NCBI GenBank assembly: GCA_036321795.1
Contig: JAWQCY010000006.1
Location: 114,271-178,270 of the forward strand
Source: CAKVON01 sp902475665
GTDB taxonomy: Bacteria; Actinomycetota; Coriobacteriia; Coriobacteriales; Atopobiaceae
DNA length: 64,000 nt
Direction: 5' to 3'
Below the pieces are notes generated by a model. That model ran no database searches and was not told where the DNA came from. It worked only from the letters and a program-made list of their open reading frames with translations. This document shows, piece by piece, positions 34,793-43,162 of the stretch (position 1 is its first letter; every line of letters begins with the position of its first letter). A program made the translations under genes and the position numbers.

Positions 34793-34919
34793 CTGACACC
34801 CCCTAACGTGGCCCTAACATGCTTCCAACGTACTTCTCGGCAGTCCAACTGTAGCCGAACGACTTGCGGGATTCGTGTTGCTTGCGTAGCGTATGCGCAA
34901 GCGAGAAGGGGAGAAGCAC

Positions 34920-35390
34920 ATGCGATACACCGTCGTGGCCGTCGGCAAGCTGAAGGAGCGCTTCTGGCGCGACGCGTGCGCCGAGTACGTCAAGCGTCTG
35001 GGTGCGTATGCCAAGGTCGACGTGCGCGAGGTTCCCGACGTCGACCCGGCGCGTGCCGGCGGCGTCGAGGCGAGCCGCGAGCGCGAGGGGCAGGCGATTC
35101 TGTCGGCGATTCCCGACCGTTCGCACGTGATCCTTCTTGCGATCGACGGCAAGCAGCGCTCGAGCGAGGCCTTCTCGGCCCACCTGGACGAGCTCGCGCT
35201 GCGTGGCAAGAGCGACCTGACGTTTGTGATCGGCGGTTCCGACGGCGTGGCTGCCGCGGTGCGCGCCCGCGCCGACGAGACGTTCTCGTTCGGGCCCATC
35301 ACCCTGCCGCACAACCTGGCGCGTGTGGTCCTTCTTGAGCAGGTCTATCGTGCCTGCAAGATCAGCCGTGGCGAGCCCTACCACAAGTAG
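34920..35390 (+). CDS. rlmH: 23S rRNA (pseudouridine1915-N3)-methyltransferase
   Basis: The 156-residue SPOUT-class methyltransferase modifies pseudouridine 1915 in helix 69 of 23S rRNA. The start TVVAVGKLKERFWRDACAEY, the knot segment LLAIDGKQRSSEAFSAHL, FVIGGSDGV and the C-terminal LPHNLARVVLLEQVYRAC ending in GEPYHK are all canonical. GGGGAG precedes the ATG at 34920. An inverted repeat with GCTTGCG/CGCAAGC arms lies just upstream, and a CTTCTCGGCAG motif at 34833-34843. Confidence 0.97.
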   Translation: MRYTVVAVGKLKERFWRDACAEYVKRLGAYAKVDVREVPDVDPARAGGVEASREREGQAILSAIPDRSHVILLAIDGKQRSSEAFSAHLDELALRGKSDLTFVIGGSDGVAAAVRARADETFSFGPITLPHNLARVVLLEQVYRACKISRGEPYHK

Positions 35391-35404
35391 CCATTAATAC
35401 GTCC

Positions 35405-35454
35405 TTGCGTAACTGTGTATGGCGTGTATATACTGTGCCTATCAGATATACACG
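35405..35454 (+). promoter_or_regulatory. Promoter with overlapping operator for the GntR-ABC operon
   Basis: TTGCGT (35405-35410) and TATACT (35429-35434) with 18 bp between them form a likely sigma-70 promoter. A perfect 9-bp inverted repeat, CGTGTATAT (35423-35431) and ATATACACG (35446-35454), covers the -10 box. This is the expected layout for autorepression by the YtrA-type GntR protein. Confidence 0.75.
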
Positions 35455-35468
35455 GCTAAGGACCATGC

Positions 35469-35849
35469 ATGGATATCATCATCTCAAACTCGAGCGACAA
35501 GCCCATCTACGAGCAGATCTGCTCGCAGCTTCGCTCGCAGATCCTGTCGGGCGCCCTTGCCTCGGGCGAGCGCCTGCCCTCGATTCGGTCCTTGGCGGAC
35601 GGCCTTGGCGTGAGTGTGATCACCACTAAGCGCGCCTACTCCGACCTCGAGTCCGAGGGGCTCGTCGCGACGGTTCCCGGCAAGGGGAGCTTCGTCTCCG
35701 AGCAGAGCAGCGACCTTCTGCGTGAGCGACGGATGCGCCATGTGGAGCAGCTTCTTGGCCAGGCGGCCATCGAGGCCCTCGAGCTTGGGGTCTCGCGTGC
35801 GGAGCTTCATGACATGGTTGACCTCATGGCCCCCGAGGGCCTCGAGTAG
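35469..35849 (+). CDS. GntR-family regulator, YtrA subfamily
   Basis: The 126-residue product has the GntR winged helix (PIYEQICSQLRSQILSGALA, then LPSIRSLADGLGVSVITTKRAY) and only a short helical tail, as in YtrA. YtrA-type proteins repress the operon they head, usually an ABC transporter induced by cell-wall antibiotics. Here the next gene is an ABC ATPase 15 bases downstream. AAGGA precedes the ATG. Confidence 0.92.
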   Translation: MDIIISNSSDKPIYEQICSQLRSQILSGALASGERLPSIRSLADGLGVSVITTKRAYSDLESEGLVATVPGKGSFVSEQSSDLLRERRMRHVEQLLGQAAIEALELGVSRAELHDMVDLMAPEGLE

Positions 35850-35864
35850 AGAAGGGCTGGAACT

Positions 35865-36764
35865 ATGGCAAACCTGCTGGAGATGCATGGCGTGTGCCGT
35901 CGGGTGAGCGAGTCCTTCTCGCTCTTGGACGTGAGCCTGGCCGTCGCTGGCGGCGAGGTCGTCGGGTTCGTCGGCGCCAACGGCGCCGGCAAGACGACGA
36001 CGATTCGCGCGGCGCTTGGTCTCGTGCGCGTCGATTCGGGTTCGATCGGGTTGTTTGGCACGCCGTTTGGCGCCGACGCCGACGACGCCGCGCAACGTGA
36101 CGTGCGCTCGCGCGTGGGCGTGGTGCTCGACAGTTGCCCGTTCCCGCGCGACCATACGGTGTCCCAGGTGGCGGCCTGTGTCGCCTGCGTCTACCCCCTG
36201 TGGGACCAGGCGCGCTTTGATGCCCTCATCGCACAGGCGGGAATCGCCCCCAAGACGAGGGTGAGGGATCTCTCCCGCGGCATGGGAATGAAGCTGCAGT
36301 TGGCAATGGCGCTGTCACATGGCGCCGAGCTGCTCGTGTTGGACGAGGTCACGGCCGGGCTCGACCCGATCGCGCGCGACGAGGTGCTCGACATGCTGCG
36401 CGCCTTCGCGAGCGAGGGCGCGGACGGGGAGAGTTCCGAGCATGCGGTCCTTCTCTCCAGTCACATCACGAGCGATTTGGAGCGCATCGCGGACCGCGTG
36501 GTTGCTATCGACGGCGGACAAATCCTGTTCGATGTCGCGCGCGAGGACATAACCGACACGGCGGGTGTCGCGCGGTGTGCCGCCTCTCGTGCGCGTGAGG
36601 TGCTCTCGTGCGTCGACGGCGCCCGACTGCTTCGTCGTGAGTTCAGCTGCGACGTCTTGGTGCCCGACCGCTTCGAGTTTGCCGAGGCCTTCCCCGACGT
36701 TGCCTGTGACCGTGCCAGCGTCGATGACTACCTGCACTTTTATTTGAAGGGAGAGACCCGATGA
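35865..36764 (+). CDS. ABC transporter ATP-binding protein
   Basis: The 299-residue ATPase has Walker A GANGAGKTTT, a signature LSRGMGMKLQLAMAL (LSxG type), Walker B ELLVLDEVTAGLDP and the switch histidine in LLSSHITSDLERI. The 70-residue C-terminal extension is typical of drug/bacitracin-type ABC-2 exporters. It overlaps the permease gene by four bases (ATGA). The operon resembles ytr/bce-like envelope-stress exporters. Substrate unknown. Confidence 0.93.
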   Translation: MANLLEMHGVCRRVSESFSLLDVSLAVAGGEVVGFVGANGAGKTTTIRAALGLVRVDSGSIGLFGTPFGADADDAAQRDVRSRVGVVLDSCPFPRDHTVSQVAACVACVYPLWDQARFDALIAQAGIAPKTRVRDLSRGMGMKLQLAMALSHGAELLVLDEVTAGLDPIARDEVLDMLRAFASEGADGESSEHAVLLSSHITSDLERIADRVVAIDGGQILFDVAREDITDTAGVARCAASRAREVLSCVDGARLLRREFSCDVLVPDRFEFAEAFPDVACDRASVDDYLHFYLKGETR

Positions 36765-37438
36765 GAAACGTCGTTGCCTTCGACCTGAGGACCCTGCTCC
36801 CGTTTTTGCCCTCGGTCGGCGTCACCCTTGTGCTTGTCTGCGCGTTTCTGACCCTTGGCGGAGGCGCCCTGTCGGCGGTTGGCAGCGTCTGTGCCATGAC
36901 GCTGCTGCTGTGCATGTTCTCGCTTGGGGGCTACGACGACCAGAACGGCTGGGGAAGGTTCCGTGCCACGTTGCCGCTCTCGCGTCGTGAGGTCGTCGTG
37001 GGTCGTTACCTGGCCGTGCTGGTGCTTGGGCTTGCCGGCGTGGTTCTCGGAGTTGCCATGGGCGTGGCGTTCCAGGCTGTGGTTGCCGTCATGCCCATGG
37101 CCGCCCATCCCGATGCGTACGGTTTGTCCGAGCTGTTCGCGTCGTCCGTCGCATCGATGGCGTGCGGTCTCGTGGTCTGCTCGGTGGCAATGCCCTTCTG
37201 CGTCAAGTACGGAGCCATTCGCGGCGCCCGCATCTTTGCATGTGCCGTGGCGGTCGCGGCCTCGCTTGCCATTACGGCTGGCATGAACCTGGTGGGTCCC
37301 GAGGCGCTTGTCGGCGTCGGGGCCTGGGTGGACGCGAACGTCGCCATGTGCGTTGCGATCGCGACGGCGATCGCCGCGGTTGCCTATGCGGCTAGCTGCG
37401 CCGTTAGCCTTCGCATATACGAGGCGAAGGACCTGTAA
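36761..37438 (+). CDS. ABC-2 type permease
   Basis: The 225-residue protein has six hydrophobic segments. A conserved amphipathic segment RFRATLPLSRREVVVGRYLAVL matches ABC_trans_permease-type subunits encoded after YtrA-family regulators. It forms the membrane part of the transporter with the preceding ATPase. It is the last chromosomal gene before the prophage, which begins within about 100 bp of its stop codon. Confidence 0.88.
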   Translation: MRNVVAFDLRTLLPFLPSVGVTLVLVCAFLTLGGGALSAVGSVCAMTLLLCMFSLGGYDDQNGWGRFRATLPLSRREVVVGRYLAVLVLGLAGVVLGVAMGVAFQAVVAVMPMAAHPDAYGLSELFASSVASMACGLVVCSVAMPFCVKYGAIRGARIFACAVAVAASLAITAGMNLVGPEALVGVGAWVDANVAMCVAIATAIAAVAYAASCAVSLRIYEAKDL

Positions 37439-37540
37439 GGGATCGTTTGCGGCAATTTCGGCTGATTTAGCAAATTGTCGGCGGGTTTACTAATTTCGTC
37501 ATTTAAGCAGGTAGACGCGCTGCATAAACTGATTTGGTCC

Positions 37541-38683
37541 CTAAATGTCCCAACCGTCCGCGTAAGGGTGCTCCGAGTAGGCGTCCATGACGACCCCGAC
37601 GTAGTCGTCGCGCGACGGCCTGTCGTAGTGCGTGCCCGTCACGCCGCCTATCGAGTGGCCCATGGCGCGCTCGATGAGCGGTGGGTCCATGCGCAGCGTG
37701 TAGCGCGCGATCGTCTGCCACGATGGCCTGAGCGTCTGCGGCGGCAGGTACGGTATGCCCGCCGCCGCCAGGGCGCGCCTGAATGCGTAGGTGAGGCTCG
37801 AGGCCGTCATGTTGTCCTCGCCGACGGCGCACATCCACTCGTGGCCGCCCTCGACGCGGGCGCGCGCGATCTCGAGCAGCCTCGCGCCCATCGGCCCGGG
37901 CACGACCGCCCAGCGCCTGCTGTCGCGCGTCTTCAGGCGCGCGGTCACCTCGCCGGGCACCTTGGTCGCCTGGCGGACTATCGGGACCGCCGCGCCGGGC
38001 ACGCCGCCGCGGCCGACGTCCTCGACCTCGGCGCAGCGCGTGCCCAGGGCCTCCGAGACCCTGCAGCCGCCGAACGCGCACAGCAGGAAGGCCTCCTCGG
38101 CGGGTCCGCCCCTCACGGCGTCCCAGACGCGCCTCAGCCCGTCGGCGTCCCAGCACTCGGCCGAGCGGGCGCGCGGCCCCCTCGGCGGCATCTCGTAGCG
38201 CACGGAGAACGGGTCGTTGTCGGTCACGCCCGCGAACCTCGCGCGGTCAAGGACGCGCGAGAGCACGACCTTGGAGACCGACGCCTGCGAGTTCGTCATG
38301 GATAGCAGCCACTCCTGGACGTCGTGCGGCCGCACGTCGCCGACCGCGACGTCGCCCCACCTCGGTTGCACGTGGCGCCGCCACGCCCCGTCGAACTGCG
38401 CCCGGGTGCCCGGGGCCATCTTTCCGTTCGCGACCCTGGTGTCGGCCCACGGCACCCACCACGCGTCGTGCGCCTGCGCGACCGTCGGCGTCGGCGAGTC
38501 CGCCGAGTGCTCGACGCGCCTGAGCGCCAGCGTCTCGTCCGCCTGCCTGCGCGTGCCGCGCACGGTCTCCGACACCCGCCTGTAGCCGCGGCCGTCGTGC
38601 AGGTCGGCCCAGTAGCGGATGCGCCTGACCCCGCGCGCCACCTCCGTGTTGCTGCCCCAGCTCGACCTCTTGTGTCGTGGCAT
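37541..38683 (-). CDS. int: Tyrosine recombinase (phage integrase)
   Basis: The 380-residue product has an N-terminal SAM-like arm-binding region (VAQAHDAWWVPWADTRVANG) and a C-terminal catalytic domain: first Arg in FGGCRVSEALGTR, then QTLRPSWQTIARY, AMGHSIGGVTGTHY with the tyrosine nucleophile. The second box has Gln where most relatives have His (HxLR). GGAGG precedes the ATG. It is the outermost leftward gene next to the presumed attL. A second, different tyrosine recombinase is encoded at 47297-48403. Confidence 0.92.
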   Translation of the reverse strand: MPRHKRSSWGSNTEVARGVRRIRYWADLHDGRGYRRVSETVRGTRRQADETLALRRVEHSADSPTPTVAQAHDAWWVPWADTRVANGKMAPGTRAQFDGAWRRHVQPRWGDVAVGDVRPHDVQEWLLSMTNSQASVSKVVLSRVLDRARFAGVTDNDPFSVRYEMPPRGPRARSAECWDADGLRRVWDAVRGGPAEEAFLLCAFGGCRVSEALGTRCAEVEDVGRGGVPGAAVPIVRQATKVPGEVTARLKTRDSRRWAVVPGPMGARLLEIARARVEGGHEWMCAVGEDNMTASSLTYAFRRALAAAGIPYLPPQTLRPSWQTIARYTLRMDPPLIERAMGHSIGGVTGTHYDRPSRDDYVGVVMDAYSEHPYADGWDI

Positions 38684-38708
38684 GCGCCCTCCTCCCGACG
38701 CCAACCGA

Positions 38709-38749
38709 TGAGAAAAAAGGGACGGCCGCCCGTGAGGCGGCCGTCCCTT
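38709..38749 (-). terminator. Terminator for leftward transcripts from the toxin-antitoxin genes
   Basis: AAGGGACGGCCGCC (38717-38730) pairs perfectly with GGCGGCCGTCCCTT (38736-38749). On the minus strand TTTTTTCTC follows. It separates the integrase from the genes to its right. Confidence 0.9.
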
Positions 38750-38894
38750 GGGCCGGGTGCCCGTGAGCTGCCCTGGCCAATGCCGCCACCCATTGTGCCG
38801 GGCGGGGGCGAAACGACCCTGCCTGGTTCGCTGCGCCGTTTCGGCGGGAAGCGTGCGGGGTACTGTCGCGCCCCTTACTACGTGCTGTGCCACC

Positions 38895-39974
38895 CTAAGC
38901 GGTGGGGATCTTCATATCCACGAGAAGCTCCGAACAGTGGGAGTAGGGGAGAGTCTTCCTCCTGTGCATTAGGTTCACGACCACGCCGGGGCATGCTCCC
39001 TGCTCCTCTGCAGCGCTCCTGATCTCGTCGGGCCAGCTCATCGTGCGGTAGGGGTTCATGCCGAGCGGCCCGAGGAGCGTGCTCTCGGCGAAGGAGTTGG
39101 CTCTCCTCTCGTCCTCGTCCCTGCTCTTGGTGCTGCGTTCGGCAGCCGAACCCCTGTCCTCGTCGCAGAGAACGTGGCCTATCTCATGGAATAGCGTCCA
39201 GACGATGAAGCCGTCCTTCTTGCGGCGCCCGGTCATCTGTATGACGGGATTCCCGCTCTTTGCCCACCTCGTCATGCCGTGGAGCGGAAAGCCGTCCGGG
39301 GCCTCGATGAACTGCAGGACGACGCCTGCCCTAGATAGCATCTCGGACACGTCGTATAACGTGCGTTCGTCAGTGCTCGCGACCCTTGCCCTGATGTCGG
39401 GCAGCATGTCCCTGAGAAGCTTCTCGTCGTACGCGCTCGACATGCCCCTCGCCATGGACGCGGTTCCTTCCCCCATCGAGATCCATGCCATGAAGCTCGC
39501 GGGGTCGACTTCCTTCCTGGCCTCCCTCAGGGTCGCGACGAAGCACCCGAGCGTCTCCCTCGCGGCGCGCTCGTATGCCTCGACTGAACCCACCCGCAGA
39601 AGCGAGAGGAAGTCACTCACGAGTCTGCCGGGCTCCTTGGTCGTCGCTGTCGTGACGTTGTGTGCCCTCAGGTACTTGGCGAGGTTGGGGCTGACTATGT
39701 CCGCGTGTGCGGCAAGCCTGTCCTCGTCCTCGAGCGCCGCGAGGTCGGCCCTGTACTTCGCCTCGTACCTAGACCACACCTCGGCGGGGATGCCGGTCAC
39801 GCGCTCAAGCTTGATGGCCGTGTCCTGGGACAGCGGCTGGGTTCCCTTCACGATGCCGTTAACGGTCTTCCTGGAGATGCCGATCTTGCTGGCGGCCTCT
39901 GCCTGCGTCATGCCCTCGTCCTCGAGCCATTCACGCAGGTACATCCCTGGCGCAACTGCATAGTGTGCTGCCAT
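38895..39974 (-). CDS. HigA-type antitoxin fused to an ImmA/IrrE metalloprotease domain
   Basis: The 359-residue product has an N-terminal XRE/HigA helix-turn-helix (GMTQAEAASKIGISRKTVNG, residues 21-40) followed by a long helical linker and a C-terminal ImmA/IrrE domain with the zinc-protease motif HEIGH (263-267) and downstream DEDERRANSFAESTLLG. ImmA-type proteases cleave repressors such as ImmR. The gene directly follows a RelE/HigB-like toxin gene with 12 bases between them and an AGGAGGAGA ribosome binding site, so it is probably the antitoxin. Such fused antitoxins are known in actinobacteria and prophages. Confidence 0.88.
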   Translation of the reverse strand: MAAHYAVAPGMYLREWLEDEGMTQAEAASKIGISRKTVNGIVKGTQPLSQDTAIKLERVTGIPAEVWSRYEAKYRADLAALEDEDRLAAHADIVSPNLAKYLRAHNVTTATTKEPGRLVSDFLSLLRVGSVEAYERAARETLGCFVATLREARKEVDPASFMAWISMGEGTASMARGMSSAYDEKLLRDMLPDIRARVASTDERTLYDVSEMLSRAGVVLQFIEAPDGFPLHGMTRWAKSGNPVIQMTGRRKKDGFIVWTLFHEIGHVLCDEDRGSAAERSTKSRDEDERRANSFAESTLLGPLGMNPYRTMSWPDEIRSAAEEQGACPGVVVNLMHRRKTLPYSHCSELLVDMKIPTA

Positions 39975-39986
39975 GTTCTCCTCCTT

Positions 39987-40304
39987 CTAGTGGTAGTCCG
40001 TTATCTCGACCACCTCGACCGAGGTCTCCTCGGTCTTGATTATGCTGACGCCGCCCGCGTCGGGTCTCACGACCATCCTGAAGTTCTTGCTGAGCCTCCC
40101 GGCCCACGTTCCGGCCCTGTCGCCGGAGAGCCTGTGCCACCTGCCGCCCGGGTCAATCGCAACGAGGTCCGACATGTCCCTTGCGACCTCGAGCGCGTTG
40201 TGACGCATCTTCACCTTTTCGACGAGGTCAGGCCTGAGCCTCTTGCAGGCTCTCTCGTCGGTGCAGATTAGTCTTATTTGCCTGCTTGAGTACGTGACTA
40301 TCAT
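39987..40304 (-). CDS. RelE/HigB-type toxin
   Basis: The 105-residue basic product matches the RelE/ParE fold of ribosome-dependent mRNA interferases: RACKRLRPDLVEKVKMRHNAL, then the strand-loop segments GGRWHRLSGDRAGTWAGRLSKN and FRMVVRPD. It lies first in a two-gene toxin-antitoxin operon, toxin before antitoxin as in higBA. The module is inside the prophage early arm and may stabilise the lysogen or act against other phages. Confidence 0.85.
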   Translation of the reverse strand: MIVTYSSRQIRLICTDERACKRLRPDLVEKVKMRHNALEVARDMSDLVAIDPGGRWHRLSGDRAGTWAGRLSKNFRMVVRPDAGGVSIIKTEETSVEVVEITDYH

Positions 40305-40391
40305 AGAATGTAACCAATCACGTTACAATATTCCTCTCACTATCGCCACGATTACGCAAAAGCCGATGGGGGCAAGGCGCCCCGCGACGGG

Positions 40392-41402
40392 CTACCTCTC
40401 CTCCAGCCCCCTGGCCATCCTCTCGAAGTCGTTCCGCCACTCGGCGTCCTGGACGCGCTGGAACTCCGCGAACCTCTTCCTGGCGATCGCGTCCGCCGTG
40501 CTCTTCGTCCGCGTGCCGAGGCCCTTGAGGACCTCGCGGCCGTTGAAGGTCAGGAACCCGTTCAGCAGCTCCTCGCAGTCCGCCATGCTCGTCAGCACAT
40601 GGCGCTCGGCCCTGTCCTCGGCCGTGTCGAGGAATATAGTCACGAGGCGGTTCAGCTCCCTTATCTCCTCCTCCGTGAGGTAGTTCTTCGCGACCGTCAC
40701 GTCGGTAGAGTGGATGCGGCCCTCCGGGCCGCCCTTCCACGAGGTCAGGCCCATGTTCGGCTTGGACGGGTCGGAGCGGCCCTGGACGATCTCGGCCGCG
40801 GTGTGGCCCGTCACCGCGTAGTGGAGCTTGTTCTGGACGGTGGCGTAGAACCGCTTGGCCGTCTCGGAGTCCTTGTCGTAGTCGAAGCTGCACTCCTGGA
40901 AGATGTCCGTGATCTTCTGGTAGACCCTGCGCTCGCTCGCGCGGATGTCGCGGATGCGCCCGAGCAGCTCGTCGAAGTAGTCCTCGCCAAAGGGCCTGCC
41001 GTTCTTGAGCATGTCGTCGTTCAGGACGAACCCCTTGGTCACGTACTCCTTCAGGGTCGCGGTCGCCCACTGCCTGAACCTTACGGCCTTCGCCGAGTTG
41101 ACGCGGTAGCCGACCGCCAAGATGGCGTCGAGTGAATAGAACCCGACCTCACGGTTTACGCTTCTCGAGCCCTCCCTGCGAACCAACAAGATTTTCTTGT
41201 AAGTTGAGCTTTCGTCCAATTCGCCAGTCTCGTAGACGTTTTTCAGGTGAAGGCTGACGTTCTGCTGCGAGGTCCCAAATAGCTCGGCGATTTGCTTTTG
41301 GGGCATCCAATAGGTGCCTTGCATATAGCTGACCTCGACGGGCACGTTGGCCCCACCAGACTGGTACAGGATTATCTCGGCCTTGCTTGGCTCTTTGCCC
41401 AT
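40392..41402 (-). CDS. rhuM: RhuM-family protein
   Basis: The 336-residue product matches the virulence RhuM family: ILYQSGGANVPVEVSYMQGT, TYWMPQKQIAELFGTSQQNVSLH with a helix-turn-helix, YSLDAILAVGYRVNS, RFRQWATATLKEYVTKGFVLN and SETAKRFYATVQNKLHYAVTG. RhuM was named in a Salmonella pathogenicity island; its molecular role is unknown, but homologues are frequent in prophages and mobile islands beside defence genes. It is transcribed leftward between the toxin-antitoxin pair and the repressor. Confidence 0.92.
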   Translation of the reverse strand: MGKEPSKAEIILYQSGGANVPVEVSYMQGTYWMPQKQIAELFGTSQQNVSLHLKNVYETGELDESSTYKKILLVRREGSRSVNREVGFYSLDAILAVGYRVNSAKAVRFRQWATATLKEYVTKGFVLNDDMLKNGRPFGEDYFDELLGRIRDIRASERRVYQKITDIFQECSFDYDKDSETAKRFYATVQNKLHYAVTGHTAAEIVQGRSDPSKPNMGLTSWKGGPEGRIHSTDVTVAKNYLTEEEIRELNRLVTIFLDTAEDRAERHVLTSMADCEELLNGFLTFNGREVLKGLGTRTKSTADAIARKRFAEFQRVQDAEWRNDFERMARGLEER

Positions 41403-41445
41403 TCTTCTTCCTCCGTCGTCTTCCCCCGCGGCCTATTTTCGTTGC

Positions 41446-41811
41446 CTACGCGCCTTGGGCGGCATCATCAGCACGTTCGGAATACTCCTGCGAGAGCAGC
41501 GCCTTCTCGCGGGCGTCCATGAGGATGCGCTCCCGCCGCTCCGGGGTGCACCGGTCGTAGCACCGCGCGAGCTCCTCGTGGGCGGGGTCCTGCGCCCGCG
41601 GCCTCTCGCGCGGGTGCGTGGCATACCAGTCACAGAGATCGTTCGGCGTGCAGCCGAGCACATCCGAGATGATGTAGGCGTTTTCTAGCGTGAGTTTCAC
41701 GCTTCCTTGCTCCCATGTCCTGTATGTCGCGACTTTTATGCCGATGGCGTTAGCGACCTGCTGCTGCGTCATTCCGCTACGTTCGCGGACTTGTTTGAGC
41801 ACGAGTTCCAT
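41446..41811 (-). CDS. CI-like XRE repressor of the prophage
   Basis: The 121-residue product has an N-terminal HTH_3 domain (SGMTQQQVANAIGIKVATYR) and a 60-residue helical tail. It lacks a LexA-type autocleavage domain, so induction would need another route, such as the antirepressor or an ImmA protease. It is divergent from the Cro-like gene across a 147-bp AT-rich region with operator-like repeats. Confidence 0.85.
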   Translation of the reverse strand: MELVLKQVRERSGMTQQQVANAIGIKVATYRTWEQGSVKLTLENAYIISDVLGCTPNDLCDWYATHPRERPRAQDPAHEELARCYDRCTPERRERILMDAREKALLSQEYSERADDAAQGA

Positions 41812-41888
41812 CTCACTCCTCCTTATCTCAGGTGGCTAGAAGTATAAGCAATCTTTGTATTAGTGGCAAAAATATTTGTAGTTCTCTC

Positions 41889-41916
41889 TTGACTACGAAG
41901 ATGCTTTGTATAACGT
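41889..41916 (+). promoter_or_regulatory. Rightward early promoter with overlapping palindromic operator
   Basis: TTGACT (41889-41894) and TAACGT (41911-41916) form a candidate promoter with 16-bp spacing. The palindrome TACGAAG (41894-41900), ATG, CTTTGTA (41904-41910) fills the spacer. Related half-sites (CTTTGTA, TTTGTAG) occur at about 41853 and 41876 in the same divergent region, as expected for CI/Cro operators. Confidence 0.65.
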
Positions 41917-41958
41917 TTGGGGTGTGCAAAGAATCATTGCAGTCGAGAGGAGGAATCA

Positions 41959-42177
41959 ATGCCTGAGTTTAAGAGGCGAGTGCGCCACAACCTCAAGGTC
42001 GCCATGGCCAAAGCGGATATGAGCGCGCAACAGCTTGCTGAGAAGTCTGGTGTTAGCTACGACGCCATCACTGGCTACCTGCGTGGCGACGCTGGACCAC
42101 TGCTTGAGACGGCTTGCAAGCTCGCCGACGCGCTGGGCTGCTCGCCAAACGACCTGTGCGGCATCAACGGCAATTAG
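41959..42177 (+). CDS. Cro-like XRE regulator
   Basis: The 72-residue product is a single HTH_26/XRE domain (DMSAQQLAEKSGVSYDAITGYL) ending GCSPNDLCGINGN. The CI-like protein across the operator region has the parallel end of its HTH GCTPNDLCDW, so the two repressors share ancestry. GAGGAGG precedes the ATG. It is the first gene of the rightward transcript. Confidence 0.88.
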   Translation: MPEFKRRVRHNLKVAMAKADMSAQQLAEKSGVSYDAITGYLRGDAGPLLETACKLADALGCSPNDLCGINGN

Positions 42178-42194
42178 AGAGGGGGGTATTGCAG

Positions 42195-42956
42195 ATGGAT
42201 AACGGCATCCAGGTGTTCCAGAACGAGCAGTTCGGACAAATCCGAGTCGGAAGCGATGAGGTCGCCGGCGAGCCGTGGTTTGTCGCCAAGGACGTCTGCG
42301 CGATTCTCGAGCTCGGTAACCCGCGCTCGTCGCTTGCCCTTTTGGACGATGACGAGAAGGGCGTCCACAGTGTGGACACCCTTGGCGGCATGCAACAGAT
42401 GACTACCGTCACCGAACCCGGCTTCTACAAGCTCGTCATGAGGTCTCGCAAGCCGGAGGCCAAGGCGTTCCAGCGCTGGGTGACCCACGAGGTGCTCCCG
42501 GCCATCCGCCGCGACGGCGGCTACATGGTGGCCCGCGACGAGACGCCCGAGCAGACCATGGCCCGCGCGGTCCTTCTCGCCAGGTCGACCATCGACCGCC
42601 AGAGGGAGCGCATCGCCGAGCTCGAGCCCAAGGCGCTGTTCGCCGACGCGGTCGGCGCGTCGAACGGCACGTGCCTGGTGGGCGAGCTGGCCAAGATGAT
42701 CAGGCAGAACGGCGTGCCGATGGGGCAGAACCGCCTGTTCGCACTGATGCGCGAGGACGGCTACCTGGGCAAGTCCGGCTCGAACCGCAACGTGCCCACG
42801 CAGCGCTCCATGGAGATGGGCCTGTTCCGCATCAAGGAGACGGCGGTGACCCACGCCGACGGCCACGTGACGGTCAACCGCACGCCGAAGGTCACGGGCA
42901 AGGGCCAGCGCTACTTCGTCGGGCGCTACGGCGACCCGGCGCTCGGGGGGTGCTGA
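42195..42956 (+). CDS. Phage antirepressor with BRO-N and KilA-C domains
   Basis: The 253-residue product has an N-terminal BRO domain (FGQIRVGSDEVAGEPWFVAKD, GFYKLVMRSRKPEAKAFQRW, HEVLPAIRRDGGYMV) and a C-terminal KilAC domain (GTCLVGELAKMIRQNG, NRLFALMREDGYL). Such proteins bind DNA and counteract CI-type repressors to promote induction. The ATG at 42195 lies eight bases after GGGGGG. Confidence 0.93.
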   Translation: MDNGIQVFQNEQFGQIRVGSDEVAGEPWFVAKDVCAILELGNPRSSLALLDDDEKGVHSVDTLGGMQQMTTVTEPGFYKLVMRSRKPEAKAFQRWVTHEVLPAIRRDGGYMVARDETPEQTMARAVLLARSTIDRQRERIAELEPKALFADAVGASNGTCLVGELAKMIRQNGVPMGQNRLFALMREDGYLGKSGSNRNVPTQRSMEMGLFRIKETAVTHADGHVTVNRTPKVTGKGQRYFVGRYGDPALGGC

Positions 42957-43024
42957 CGGTGGGCGCCCGTCGGGTTCGGAGTCGGAGCGACGCGCCGGTG
43001 GCGCGTCCTGGATTGGAGGCACGC

Positions 43025-43162
43025 ATGCTCACGATGATCTGTGGCACCGGCGCCCGCCGCGGCCGCGACGAGCTCGGGTGGGTCGGCGCGGCCCTCGTCG
43101 CCCTGCTGTTCCTCGCGGCGTTCGCCGTCGCGGGGACCGTCGAGGGGAGGTGGGGGCTGTGA
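43025..43162 (+). CDS. Small single-helix membrane protein
   Basis: The 45-residue product starts at an ATG with TTGGAGG upstream and contains one membrane helix (WVGAALVALLFLAAFAVAG). It overlaps the next gene by four bases (GTGA), supporting translation. Function unknown. Confidence 0.6.
   Translation: MLTMICGTGARRGRDELGWVGAALVALLFLAAFAVAGTVEGRWGL

Noticed and set aside
37439..37540. tRNA-based attachment site at the prophage left end
   Set aside because: No cloverleaf or tRNA 3' end is present; the core cannot be defined without the right end.
42671..43162. A 163-residue frame overlapping the antirepressor
   Set aside because: The upstream part is out-of-frame antirepressor; only the last 45 codons from 43025 have a ribosome binding site and were kept.
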